32,848 nucleotides of DNA from an uncultured Spirochaetia bacterium (lineage in GTDB: Bacteria > Spirochaetota > Spirochaetia > CAKZLE01), in contig CAKZLE010000009.1 in assembly GCA_937125225.1 (NCBI GenBank), positions 1-32,848 of the forward strand. Reading direction: 5' to 3'. Under the pieces are notes generated by a model that was not told the DNA's origin, did no database searches, and was given only the letters and a program-made list of their open reading frames with translations. This document shows positions 1 to 9,108 of the stretch, in pieces (position 1 is the first letter of the stretch; the number at the start of each line of letters is the position of its first letter). Made by a program: the position numbers and the translations under genes.

Positions 1-53
1 CTCACGCCGATGGTACTACGATTTAGTCGTGGGAGAGTAGGTAATTGCCAGGC
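1..53 (+). rRNA. rrf: 5S rRNA, 3' end (partial)
   Basis: The first 53 bases match the 3' part of bacterial 5S rRNA: CCGATGGTA, then a short variable hairpin, then GAGAGTAGG and the closing TGCCAGGC, as in E. coli 5S. The 5' half lies outside the window. A run of eight T follows at once (54-61), as expected at the end of an rRNA operon. The strand is set by the order of these conserved blocks. Confidence 0.88.
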
Positions 54-130
54 TTTTTTTTGTCTTTTTTTTATCCTGTGAACCGCTGTCTCTTCAGACA
101 GCTGCATTGACCTCTACTTCGGTAGAGGTC
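54..130 (+). terminator. rRNA operon end: T-run and two tandem hairpins
   Basis: After the 5S end come a T-run (54-61) and then two perfect hairpins. The first is GCTGTCT (85-91), loop CTTC, AGACAGC (96-102). The second is GACCTCTAC (109-117), loop TTCG, GTAGAGGTC (122-130). The second has the very stable UUCG tetraloop, but only a weak T-run (TTGTTG) follows it. They may be back-up terminators or processing structures of the rRNA transcript. Confidence 0.6.
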
Positions 131-218
131 TTGTTGCGTCTAGGATAAAAATATAAATTAGTAGAGATATCACTGAAAAGAGGATACTATCAGAGAGGCG
201 ATATATTGGAGAAGAAAG

Positions 219-1190
219 ATGAGTAAGACAAAAACATTGGTATTGATTCCAATGTCAAATACTGATAAGCAGATCATAACTCAGTTCAGTGATCATCTAG
301 ATATCATATTCAAGGATATGAATGAGGTGACTATCACAAGAGAAGATATCGATGAAGCAGAGATCATCATCGGGTATCCGCCACGTAAGTATCTGAAAAT
401 GGCAAGCAAATTGAGATGGCTTCAGACGATCACTGCAGGAGTAGAGACGTACCTTACTGACAACATTCTCTCAGATGATATCATCCTCACCAATGCTAGT
501 GGTTCCTATGGGGAGTCACAGTCTGAATTCATGTTTTCCATGCTAATCTCGCTTATGAAGAAACTCCATATTTACCGTGATAATCAACAGGATTCTAGAT
601 GGCTAGATGAGGGTGATGTAATGATGCTAAGGGGTTCTACAGCAATCGTCATCGGTCTAGGTGATATCGGAAGTGAATTCGCAAGACTACTGAAAGCTTT
701 CGGGGTCTATGTGATCGGTGTAAGAAGGGATTCGACAAAGAATTGTGTGTATGCAGATGAAATCTATTCTTTCACAGATCTAGATAGACACATTCACAGG
801 GCTGATATTCTCGGGATGGTGATTCCTGCTACACCGGAAACTGTGCATCTTATGGATGCCAATCGAATCGCAATGATGAAAGAGGGGTCGATCTTGGTGA
901 ATACGGGAAGAGGGACTACCGTTGATAATGAGGCTCTTTGTGATGAACTTGAAAGCGGCAGGCTTGCAGGAGCGGCATTAGATGTATTTGAGCCGGAACC
1001 TATTCCGGTAAACCATAGAGCTTGGAAGATAAAGAATCTACTCATAACACCACATGCAGCCGGACAAGATTTTATGCCACATAACTGGCAGAAGACACTC
1101 CAACTCATCGAAGACAATCTTAGAGCGTACAATGAGGGAAAAGAGTTGAGAAATATAGTAGATAGGAGTATCTATGAATTTAAATCCTAG
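219..1190 (+). CDS. D-isomer-specific 2-hydroxyacid dehydrogenase
   Basis: Predicted cytoplasmic NAD(P)-dependent dehydrogenase interconverting a 2-hydroxyacid and a 2-oxoacid; 323 aa, usual length for the family. The Rossmann glycine motif GLGDIG is at residues 146-151. The catalytic triad of the family is present: Arg231 (NTGRG), Glu260 (DVFEPEP) and His279 (TPHAAG). The ATG at 219 has GGAG seven bases upstream. The sequence resembles the GhrA/phosphoglycerate dehydrogenase-like branch, but the substrate cannot be told. It stands alone between the rRNA operon and a convergent gene that ends 40 bases after it. A role with the hydroxyacid genes further right is possible but not shown. Confidence 0.9.
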   Translation: MSKTKTLVLIPMSNTDKQIITQFSDHLDIIFKDMNEVTITREDIDEAEIIIGYPPRKYLKMASKLRWLQTITAGVETYLTDNILSDDIILTNASGSYGESQSEFMFSMLISLMKKLHIYRDNQQDSRWLDEGDVMMLRGSTAIVIGLGDIGSEFARLLKAFGVYVIGVRRDSTKNCVYADEIYSFTDLDRHIHRADILGMVIPATPETVHLMDANRIAMMKEGSILVNTGRGTTVDNEALCDELESGRLAGAALDVFEPEPIPVNHRAWKIKNLLITPHAAGQDFMPHNWQKTLQLIEDNLRAYNEGKELRNIVDRSIYEFKS

Positions 1191-1230
1191 ATTCTGTAGT
1201 AATAGTTTTTCTGGATTATCAAACTAAATT

Positions 1231-2436
1231 CTAAACCTTGAAAAAGGTTCTGATAAACTCAGTACCGACCATTCTTCCAAGAGAACCTTTCTGAACTGAT
1301 TGCTCATCATATGAACAGATTCCGTCACCTTTGAACTTCGGATTATAGATCATCACCGGTACCGCATCATGAACATGAGTCTTGAGAGCGCAAGGAGTGG
1401 GATGATCAGGTAGGATAGCTAAAGCTACTGATTCATCAAGACCTTTGAGAGCTTCTACGATTGGTGCTACGGTTCGAGAATCGAGATATTCAATAGTTCT
1501 GGTCTTCAATTCTGCATTACCCTCATGACCAGCCTCATCACTTGCCTCTATATGGAGAAATACAAAGTCATTCTCCTTTAGTGCTTCGATCGCAGCCTGA
1601 GCTTTTCCCTCATAGTTCGTATCATATAGTCCTGTTGCCCCTGTTACATGTATAGGCTTCAGTCCTGCATATACACCTATCCCGAATATAAGGTCCACAG
1701 CTGAGATTACCGCTCCAGTCTTGTTATATAGTTCAGCAAAAGTCTGCATTTTCGGTCTGTAGCCTTGAGACCAGAACCAAACAGAGTTTGCGGGGTCTTT
1801 CCCCTCAGAGACTCTTTTCTTGTTTATCGGGTGGGCAGAAAGTACTTTCTGGGATTCTCGGATGATGTAGTTCAGCTTCGTTGTTGTTTCATTCCCGGAA
1901 GGGATTTTTGACTCTACCATAACCTCTTCAAACAAAGTCCCTGGAACATCATGAGGTGGTGTGCATTTTATCTGATCTGATCCCCCTGGAAGGACGAACA
2001 GATGACGATAACTCACCCCTGGATGGAAAGTGAACTCCTCATCTTTAAATCGTTCATTGATCGATTCGATCAGTTTATGAGATTCTTCTGTGGAGATATG
2101 GCCTGCAGAGTGGTTCTTGATCTTCCCCTCTTCGATACAGATGAGGTTACACCTCATAGCAAGTTCATCTTCTTTGATATCGATACCCATACTTGCGGCC
2201 TCTAGGACTCCACGTCCCTGATACACCTCTTTCACATCATACCCCATGACGGAGAGGTTCGCGACCTCACTTCCTGGTGGCATATCAGCTGGGACTGTCT
2301 CTAAAAGACCAAGACAGCTCTTTGCGCACAGGTTATCTATATTTGGAGTCTTGGCAGCCTGTAGAGGAGTTAATCCCCCCAATGATTCTATGGGATAATC
2401 TGCTGCACCATCTGCAAGAATTATGAGATACTTCAT
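1231..2436 (-). CDS. apgM: Cofactor-independent phosphoglycerate mutase, archaeal type (ApgM family)
   Basis: 401 aa member of the alkaline-phosphatase superfamily, ApgM branch. It would interconvert 3- and 2-phosphoglycerate in glycolysis; some bacterial members of this branch have been proposed to be homoserine kinases, so that alternative stays open. Metal and catalytic motifs are visible: LADGAADYP at residues 7-15 (Asp9), PPGSEVANLS ending at Ser62 (likely phosphorylated nucleophile), SDEAGHEGN, DHPTPC and the late THVHDAVP. The frame stays open upstream to 2550, but the ATG at 2436 has GGAGG seven bases before it and begins exactly at the family start (MKYLIILADG), so I chose it. It is convergent with the dehydrogenase and divergent from the SnoaL-like gene. 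Confidence 0.85.
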   Translation of the reverse strand: MKYLIILADGAADYPIESLGGLTPLQAAKTPNIDNLCAKSCLGLLETVPADMPPGSEVANLSVMGYDVKEVYQGRGVLEAASMGIDIKEDELAMRCNLICIEEGKIKNHSAGHISTEESHKLIESINERFKDEEFTFHPGVSYRHLFVLPGGSDQIKCTPPHDVPGTLFEEVMVESKIPSGNETTTKLNYIIRESQKVLSAHPINKKRVSEGKDPANSVWFWSQGYRPKMQTFAELYNKTGAVISAVDLIFGIGVYAGLKPIHVTGATGLYDTNYEGKAQAAIEALKENDFVFLHIEASDEAGHEGNAELKTRTIEYLDSRTVAPIVEALKGLDESVALAILPDHPTPCALKTHVHDAVPVMIYNPKFKGDGICSYDEQSVQKGSLGRMVGTEFIRTFFKV

Positions 2437-2616
2437 GTATATGCCTCCACGATATAGTGCTTTGTATGATTGATAGTTTACCAAAAACAAGACATTCCGG
2501 CAATCTATGACATTAGTAAGAAATGCGTTTGATACTAAAATCCTTTTCATTAGTTTTTATCAGATATCTCAGTTATACTGATTGGACGGTTAGGGATTAA
2601 ATGGGAGGTGTCCAAC

Positions 2617-3663
2617 ATGCAGGACAAAAGAAAACATAATAAACAACTCTACTATGAGTTTGCAAGGAGTCTCAGAACCATCAATGAAGATAATCTCAAA
2701 GAGATCATATCGAAATATACCCATGATAATATCAATTGGAATGGCCCCTATCCACTCGAGATACAGGATGGACTGGAAGATCACCTCAAGGAATTTTGGG
2801 AACCTTTCATCCATGCCTTTCCTGATATAGAGAAAAATCCCTATGTCATGATAGCTGGGACCGATGAAGATGGAAAAGAGTGGGTCTCTGCTACAGGCTA
2901 CTATCGTGCGACCTTTGTCAATGACTGGTTAGGGATACCTCATACTGGACGACCAATATTCATTAGATTTGGGGAATGGTGTGAGATTGTTGATGATAAG
3001 ATTATCAGTTCCTTCACTATTCTGGATGTTCTGGATGTGATGAGGATAGCTGGTATAGATCTAGGCTTCCCCGTGTGGGGGTCTCAAGAACTTGCATTGG
3101 GGCCTGCTGCTCAAGATGGTCTTTGGATCACAGAAGATGACAGGGCTGCGCAAAAGACGATCCAAGTGATTCATGACATGATAGGAGGAATGCGGGATTT
3201 CGATGGTGTAGAGCTTGATACTATGCATCAGTGGGATTTCTGGGATGCAGATCGGATGATCTGGGCCGGTCCTGCAGGAATCGGCCAATCAAGGGGCTTG
3301 GCAGGGTATCAGAGTTACCATCAGATGCCATGGCTCAAAGCCTTTCCTGATAGGCAGACGCATGGAGAGGTACGATTCGTTCCCTTCTTCGCTGAGAATC
3401 AGTATGTCTGTGGGGGCTGCTGGAGTGATGGAGAAGCACTCTATGCGACACATACGGGGGGAGATCTCATGGGACTTGCTGCAACAGGGAAGGGTATCAA
3501 GATCAGGGATTATGATTGGTGGCGTATTGAGGACGGTAAAATCATAGAGAATTGGTGTATGATCGATAATGCTCACCTACTCAAACAGTTAGGTATCGAT
3601 ATCTTTGCTCGTATGGAGAAGATAATTACAAAGAGTAACTTCAATAGGTGTCTATTACCCTAA
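2617..3663 (+). CDS. SnoaL/NTF2-like protein with two tandem domains (copy 1)
   Basis: 348 aa protein with two NTF2-like (SnoaL polyketide-cyclase type) domains, roughly residues 10-150 and 185-330. Such cone-shaped folds bind small hydrophobic or cyclic ligands; no reaction can be assigned. Each half has the DKI or GKI turn near its end (VDDKIISSF, EDGKIIENW) typical of SnoaL-like proteins. There is no signal peptide, so it should be cytoplasmic. A GTG at 2608 is in frame, but the ATG at 2617 has GGGAGG eight bases upstream, and I use that. A divergent paralogue lies at 14059-15075; both share AGPAGIG-type and ENW..ID motifs. It has its own promoter region, divergent from the apgM-like gene. 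Confidence 0.72.
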   Translation: MQDKRKHNKQLYYEFARSLRTINEDNLKEIISKYTHDNINWNGPYPLEIQDGLEDHLKEFWEPFIHAFPDIEKNPYVMIAGTDEDGKEWVSATGYYRATFVNDWLGIPHTGRPIFIRFGEWCEIVDDKIISSFTILDVLDVMRIAGIDLGFPVWGSQELALGPAAQDGLWITEDDRAAQKTIQVIHDMIGGMRDFDGVELDTMHQWDFWDADRMIWAGPAGIGQSRGLAGYQSYHQMPWLKAFPDRQTHGEVRFVPFFAENQYVCGGCWSDGEALYATHTGGDLMGLAATGKGIKIRDYDWWRIEDGKIIENWCMIDNAHLLKQLGIDIFARMEKIITKSNFNRCLLP

Positions 3664-3694
3664 TGTGGTAATGTTCTCCTACATGACAATAAAA

Positions 3695-3720
3695 AACAGG
3701 AGCTGATTACAGCTCCTGTT
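3695..3720. terminator. Bidirectional terminator between convergent genes
   Basis: Perfect 11-bp stem AACAGGAGCTG (3695-3705), loop ATTA, CAGCTCCTGTT (3710-3720). On the minus strand it is followed by a T-run (A-run at 3691-3696 on the plus strand), so it best serves the 5'-nucleotidase gene. It can also stop the plus-strand SnoaL-like gene. Confidence 0.8.
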
Positions 3721-3742
3721 ATATAAGATTCCTATAATGGAA

Positions 3743-5356
3743 TTATTTAACCATCATTCTACCATCAATCATTGGTGTGATAGTTCCACCCATATCGATG
3801 ACATAATCAATAAAAGCATCTCTTTGCATTAATGATGTATCGTAATATTCAATAGCATTCTTGAAGATCTTATATCCATCTCCACCAGCTGCAAGATATG
3901 AGTTTGTAGCAATTCGGTATTCTGCGTTTGGATCAACGGGTTTTCCGTTGATAAGCAGGTCTTCTACCATGTTGTTAGCTACATCGATTGTGAAAGAGAC
4001 CTCTTTTGAAACCTGAGGCATAGCCCCATGAGTGACATTAGCAGGTGTCAGAGCGAAGAGTTCAATAACATCTGATCCCATCAGGGTCGAGATAGCTACA
4101 GAGTTATCAAAGGGGAGAACTTCATAGATTGTTCTTTTCTGAATATCTCCGTCAGCGATATCTGTTCTGATTCCACCACCATTCTGGAAAGCGAAATCAG
4201 CATTAAGATTCTGAGAATTGGCATACCAGAGCATTGAGTCTGCGACCATATCTCCGATTGCTGTCTCCATCTTTCTGGTATCTCCATTGAAGAAAGGCGC
4301 TGTTGCTGTTCCAATGACCTCATTGAGTACGGCATCTACCTTATCAACATAAGGTGTAAGCATCTTCAGAAGTTCTTTATCATCTTCATAACCTTTTCCG
4401 ACAAAATTATAGACGCTTGATCCATCATCGAGTTTGGTTCGTGATTTGACATTGACAGGAAGCAGTTCGTAATCGAAGCCTGTGACTTCACCATTCATGA
4501 AACTGATGGTTGATTTAGTCATATAGAGACCCCAGTGTTTAGCCTGTACGATAGGCACATCCAGACCTGTCTGTGCATTCTTGACCATGACAGCCTCTTC
4601 GACTTTGGTGTGAGTGTGTCCATCGACTACAAGTGCCAGTCCAGGTACATCTCTTGCGATTCTCTTTGAGCCCTTATCTTCACTATCGTAGAGTCCGACA
4701 TGAACGAGAGCGATGACGATATCTGCCTGTTCTTTGAGCATTGGGACCAATTCATTAGCAACCTCAACCTCATCTCTGAATACATATCCTTCGATATTCT
4801 CAGGATTTCCGGTATCCTCTGTACTTGTTCCCATAAGACCCAAGATAGCAACTTTGAAATTCTTATAATCTTTGATGATATAGGGTTCTACATTCTCAAT
4901 ATAGTCTCCGTTAGCATCCACGACATTCGCACATAACCAAGGGAAGTTAGAATCAGCGATCTGTTTCTGCATATCCTCAGCACTTGGATCGAACTCATGG
5001 TTACCCATACCGAGTGCATCGTATCGGATATAGTTCATTCCAATGATGTCTGGTTCAGCTTTGAAGAAGTTTGATTCAGGTCGTCCGGTGTTGAAGTCTC
5101 CAGCACTCAGAACCATGACATAGTCATTTTCTGCTCGAACCTCTTTTACCAAAGTCGCCTGAGCTGGTAATCCACCCTGTCCTGCTGCCGGATAGTCATA
5201 GAACGCAACGGGATGCCCATGATGGTCGTTCGTGCTCATAACTGTGATCGTGTGTTCAACATCTGGTGTGGTGATTGGTGAAGTAGTTGTTGCACAAGAC
5301 ACGAGCAACATGACCATTAATACGCCTGTAAGAATAATGCGTATACTCTTTTTCAT
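3743..5356 (-). CDS. 5'-nucleotidase / UshA-like metallophosphoesterase lipoprotein
   Basis: 537 aa exported enzyme that should remove phosphate from nucleotides outside the cytoplasmic membrane. The N-terminus is a lipoprotein signal with lipobox LVSC (Cys21). The calcineurin-like metal site is complete: DHH at 44-46, GDFN (Asp87), GNHEFD (from 118) and GHTH. The C-terminal substrate domain has NGGGIRTDI, LPFDNSV and AAGGDGYKIF. The length is usual for the UshA family. The ATG at 5356 has AAGGAG just upstream. The gene ends at a strong terminator and lies divergently to the sensor operon at 5787. Nucleoside or phosphate scavenging is the likely role. Confidence 0.9.
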   Translation of the reverse strand: MKKSIRIILTGVLMVMLLVSCATTTSPITTPDVEHTITVMSTNDHHGHPVAFYDYPAAGQGGLPAQATLVKEVRAENDYVMVLSAGDFNTGRPESNFFKAEPDIIGMNYIRYDALGMGNHEFDPSAEDMQKQIADSNFPWLCANVVDANGDYIENVEPYIIKDYKNFKVAILGLMGTSTEDTGNPENIEGYVFRDEVEVANELVPMLKEQADIVIALVHVGLYDSEDKGSKRIARDVPGLALVVDGHTHTKVEEAVMVKNAQTGLDVPIVQAKHWGLYMTKSTISFMNGEVTGFDYELLPVNVKSRTKLDDGSSVYNFVGKGYEDDKELLKMLTPYVDKVDAVLNEVIGTATAPFFNGDTRKMETAIGDMVADSMLWYANSQNLNADFAFQNGGGIRTDIADGDIQKRTIYEVLPFDNSVAISTLMGSDVIELFALTPANVTHGAMPQVSKEVSFTIDVANNMVEDLLINGKPVDPNAEYRIATNSYLAAGGDGYKIFKNAIEYYDTSLMQRDAFIDYVIDMGGTITPMIDGRMMVK

Positions 5357-5786
5357 TCTTTTCTCCTTGGAATAATGTTTTTATTTGATTATCGGGAACC
5401 GAATAATCCGACTCCTGATAATAGCTACATGATAATAGGTGATCAGTAAAGGTAATAGTAGGATACTGTTGAACGTTTGTGAAAAGAATCTGTTTGGGTA
5501 TCGTTTTGCAAAGAGTACAGAGATAATGCAAATTAAAAGAAAGATACTGCACTGTGGTATAGAGAAAATCGACCCTCTTTTCATTTCAAACCTACTTCCT
5601 GTGCTTTGTAGTATAACATATTTCAGAATGAATATAAGGATTATCATCAGAAAAATATATGAGATTCACATAGTAGGGATTCGGTATCTTCAAAATGATT
5701 TATCACATTAGATATCGATTTTTTAATTGCAATTCAGGAGAATATCGATGAATATATAGAGATAGTGATGAGAAAAAAGGTGACCC
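5357..5786. other. Divergent intergenic region, possible small membrane protein
   Basis: This 430-base AT-rich gap must hold promoters for the 5'-nucleotidase (-) and the sensor operon (+). On the minus strand, 5584 to 5381 could encode about 67 aa starting MKRGSIFSIP with two hydrophobic segments. AGGAAG and AGG lie upstream of its ATG, and it ends 24 bases before the nucleotidase start. A plus-strand frame overlaps the same DNA and looks like a shadow. I cannot recognise the small protein and consider it only possible. A short palindrome AATTGCAATT is at 5725-5734; no clear promoter was identified. Confidence 0.3.
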
Positions 5787-7382
5787 ATGGAAAATGTCTA
5801 TAGAATGATCCTTGTTGATGATGAGGATGATGTAAGAGGACGGATCAACTCAAAGATTGCACAGGACAGTGGCTTTGTCGTGGTGGGTTCTGCCGGGAAC
5901 GGTTATGATGCGTTGGAGTTGATAGAACAGCATGCTCCTCATATCGTATTGACCGATATCAAGATGCCCTATATAGATGGGATAGAACTTGCAAGGACTA
6001 TCAAACGAGATCATCCTACGGTGAGAATCGCCTTCATTACCGGTTATGACGAGTTCGAGTATGCTAGGGAGGCAGTAGACCTTCATATATCGAGCTACCT
6101 GACGAAACCGGTATCTCAGGAGGATATTTCCAGATTCCTAACAAAACTCAAAGAGGAACTCGACCATGAGTTAGCTGAACAGTATAACTATGAGAATCTT
6201 CGAAACAAGTATGAACAGAGCATCCCGATGATCATTGAGAATTTCTTAAGTTCAGTCTTGATAACCAAGGGAAATATCAGGGCTCAAGGATATGAGACCT
6301 TCCATGAGTATGGGGTCAGGCTCGATGACAGTAGATACCTTCTTGCCTATGTCAAACTTGACCAGTATGAGGGTAATAACTTCGAGGCCTCAGAGGAGAA
6401 GAAGATATCAGTACGAACTACTATCCAGACTACGTTAGATCGATACCAATATGAATACTATAGTTTCCTCTTCCTAGATGGGATCGTGTTCCTGATCAAG
6501 GAGAGGGGAGATGATTTCGCACATAGGATCGACCAGGCCTTCTTCGAGATGGTCAAGATCTCAGAGAAGTTTCTCTCAGTATCCATCAATATCGGAGTAA
6601 GTAACTTTCATAGGGAGTTCGTGCAATTGCCGGCAGCCTATCAGGAGGCGGAGACGGCCTTAGGTTACAGTAATTTCTTGAAGACTGGTCGAATTGTCTA
6701 TATCGATCAATTAGAACGTGATACCTCTACGAAACTTCAATTATCTGAGCAAGAGGTCAATGATCTCGAGTATAGTGCGAAATATGGTGATGCGAAGACT
6801 GTCAGAAAAGCTATCGAATCTCTGAAACTTCAGGTTATGGGGAATAATCAGATAGTGACTAACTATCGGATCTATTCGATCCGTCTCGTAGATATTGTCG
6901 TTCGATTCGCCGATTCCATCAAAGTAGACCTTCATCGTGTCGTAAGTGGTGATCTGCTTGAGATCATGATGGGCTTCACCTCTATCGACCAACTCTTTCA
7001 ATGGACTGAACAGACTATTCTGAAGTTGCAGAGTTATAATGATGAGACAAAACAGAGTAGTTCTCAAAGATTCCTCGATAGTGCTGTAGGGTATATCCAA
7101 CAACACTTCACTGATTCTAATATCTCAATGGAGCAGATCTGTGATGAGCAGGGGATCAGTGTCTCCTACTTGAGCCTATTGTTCAAGAAACATATGAATA
7201 CCACCTTTGTCAAATTCTTAACGAAGACTCGGATGGAGAAGGCTCATGAGTTATTGAAATTCACTGGGGACAGGATCATTGAGATCGCATTGCAGTGCGG
7301 GTATAAAGACGTCTACTATTTTAGCCACAGTTTTAAGAAATTCTATGGGGTGTCACCGAGAAAATACCGTGAAACGATTTAA
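5787..7382 (+). CDS. Response regulator, YesN type (receiver + AraC-family DNA-binding domain)
   Basis: 531 aa transcription regulator of a two-component system. The N-terminal receiver covers about residues 5-120, with acidic residues DDEDD (11-15), phospho-acceptor Asp57 (LTDIKMP) and Lys107 (YLTKPVS). A long linker region of about 300 residues follows. The last 100 residues form a double helix-turn-helix AraC domain ending in CGYKDVYYFSHSFKKFYGVSPRKYR. The ATG at 5787 has AAAGG about seven bases upstream. It overlaps the following kinase gene by 14 bases, so the two are surely co-expressed. The likely target is the mgl operon just downstream. Confidence 0.93.
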   Translation: MENVYRMILVDDEDDVRGRINSKIAQDSGFVVVGSAGNGYDALELIEQHAPHIVLTDIKMPYIDGIELARTIKRDHPTVRIAFITGYDEFEYAREAVDLHISSYLTKPVSQEDISRFLTKLKEELDHELAEQYNYENLRNKYEQSIPMIIENFLSSVLITKGNIRAQGYETFHEYGVRLDDSRYLLAYVKLDQYEGNNFEASEEKKISVRTTIQTTLDRYQYEYYSFLFLDGIVFLIKERGDDFAHRIDQAFFEMVKISEKFLSVSINIGVSNFHREFVQLPAAYQEAETALGYSNFLKTGRIVYIDQLERDTSTKLQLSEQEVNDLEYSAKYGDAKTVRKAIESLKLQVMGNNQIVTNYRIYSIRLVDIVVRFADSIKVDLHRVVSGDLLEIMMGFTSIDQLFQWTEQTILKLQSYNDETKQSSSQRFLDSAVGYIQQHFTDSNISMEQICDEQGISVSYLSLLFKKHMNTTFVKFLTKTRMEKAHELLKFTGDRIIEIALQCGYKDVYYFSHSFKKFYGVSPRKYRETI

Positions 7383-9108
7383 AGCGAACTTCTCAATAGG
7401 TCAGAATATCCTCTTTGCTATCATCGGTATCGTACTCGTCATACTTATCGTTACCGGGAGTATATTCTATACCTCATTTTCCTTCAGGACTGACGATCTG
7501 ATCGAGGCGCAGTCGAGAGAGATAAATAGCCAGATCGTCTATAACTTCGAGAACTATATCAACAGCATCATAGAGACAGCAAGTTATATCCAGTATATCT
7601 CCTCTTTATATGATGTTGAGGACTCATATGAGTTTCTCCAGGATAAATATCTTGTTAACACTGAAATAAAGAAGGACGTCGCTGCAGTCTTTCTCTTCAA
7701 TACAGAAGGGAAAAAGATCTTGGGGAATGAGCTTTCCTCCAGCACTAGGTCCTCGATCAAGACGAGCTCCTGGTTTATGAATGCCCTCAATGAGGATCTG
7801 ATCTACCATTTTCAGGCAAAGGGGGAGAAGAGTCTCTCCGCAGACAGTAATGAGGAGGTCATAATAATCTCCCGGGCTGCGGAGTATTATGAGAATGGAC
7901 AAGAGAAGTTGGGAGTGATTCGAATAGAACTCAACTCTCAAGCAATCATTGAGCTCGCAGAGAAGACGAATCTGGGATCTTCCGGGCATATCCTCTTTTT
8001 AGACGATGATGATGAACTCATCTATGCTCTTGGATCTTATACCCCAAATCAGTTGAAGATGAGTATGGAGACGGCAATCGATAATCATTATGGTAGTTTT
8101 TCGACCCGAATCGATAGTAAGGCCATGTATATGAATATCACCCCATTGAGCAGGACTCGATGGCGAATCGTCATCGTTCATGATGTTGATGAGACTGCCC
8201 AAGCGAAGAAGCGGATGTTGATCATTCTCATCCTGATATTCCTAGGGAGTATCATCATAGCGGTAACGGTCTCTGTGATCATATCTAGGAGAATCTCACA
8301 CCCCATCTATCATCTTAGAGAGAAGATGGCCAGTGTGGAGCAGGGGGACTTCCATGCGAAGGTGCATGTCTCAGGTCAAAAAGAGGTCGTTCAACTCTCT
8401 CATACCTTCAATAGTATGATCGATAGGATTCGATACTTGATGGACAGTGTCGTGAATGAACAGCGTGAGAAACGTAAGACAGAACTCAGAGCATTACAGA
8501 ATCAGATCAACCCTCATTTTCTTTATAACACACTGGATTCGATCATCTGGTTAGCTGAACACGACCGTTCAGAGGATGTAATCACAACGGTGAGTGCTCT
8601 TGCCCGATTCTTCCGGATCAGTATCTCCGGAGGGGAAAGTTTCATCACTGTCAACGATGAGATCTCCCATGTCAGTAACTATCTAACGATACAGAAGATC
8701 AGGTATCAGAAAAAGTTCGAGTATCTTTTTGAGATAGACCCAGAGATATACGAGGATAAGGTGATGAAACTGATTCTTCAACCACTTGTGGAGAATGCGA
8801 TCAATTATGGTATCGGTGATGAGCAGGAGACCATAACCATTCGCGGTTACCGGTTTGGAGAAGGTGTCGCTTTCGAAGTTGAGAATACCGGTTATGGAAT
8901 CACTCACGAACAGATATCCCATATATATGAGATAATGCATGGAACTATAAAGGCTTCCAGTGTAGGTCTGAGAAATGTTTATCTGAGATTGAAACTCTAT
9001 TATGGGGCCACTGCTGATATCCTCATATCAAGTGAACTCGATGCCTCGACGACTTTCAAGATCATCATCCCATCAGAATTACTTCAAAAACAAGAGGTAA
9101 GGCCATGA
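7369..9108 (+). CDS. Sensor histidine kinase, YesM/LytS type
   Basis: 579 aa membrane kinase, partner of the preceding response regulator. Order: TM1 about residues 13-37; an extracytoplasmic sensor region of about 240 residues (Cache-like); TM2 about 283-306; HAMP about 308-360; His-kinase core with phospho-accepting His383 in NPHFLYNTL; and an ATPase domain with VEN (474-476) and the GLRNVYLRL box. The frame is open further upstream, but that would lie deep inside the regulator gene. The GTG at 7369 gives the normal short cytoplasmic N-terminus, with GAG eight bases before it; an ATG at 7345 is the alternative. Its stop overlaps the start of the next gene (ATGA at 9105), which suggests that the binding protein works with this kinase. 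Confidence 0.9.
   Translation: MKRFKANFSIGQNILFAIIGIVLVILIVTGSIFYTSFSFRTDDLIEAQSREINSQIVYNFENYINSIIETASYIQYISSLYDVEDSYEFLQDKYLVNTEIKKDVAAVFLFNTEGKKILGNELSSSTRSSIKTSSWFMNALNEDLIYHFQAKGEKSLSADSNEEVIIISRAAEYYENGQEKLGVIRIELNSQAIIELAEKTNLGSSGHILFLDDDDELIYALGSYTPNQLKMSMETAIDNHYGSFSTRIDSKAMYMNITPLSRTRWRIVIVHDVDETAQAKKRMLIILILIFLGSIIIAVTVSVIISRRISHPIYHLREKMASVEQGDFHAKVHVSGQKEVVQLSHTFNSMIDRIRYLMDSVVNEQREKRKTELRALQNQINPHFLYNTLDSIIWLAEHDRSEDVITTVSALARFFRISISGGESFITVNDEISHVSNYLTIQKIRYQKKFEYLFEIDPEIYEDKVMKLILQPLVENAINYGIGDEQETITIRGYRFGEGVAFEVENTGYGITHEQISHIYEIMHGTIKASSVGLRNVYLRLKLYYGATADILISSELDASTTFKIIIPSELLQKQEVRP

Noticed and set aside
2437-2550. N-terminal extension of the phosphoglycerate mutase-like gene (38 codons)
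   Set aside because: The extension does not look like the family, while the internal ATG at 2436 has GGAGG at the right distance and begins at the conserved start.
7279-7368. Upstream start of the histidine kinase inside the regulator gene
   Set aside because: It would overlap the AraC domain by over 100 bases and add residues not seen in the family; GTG 7369 gives a normal N-terminus.
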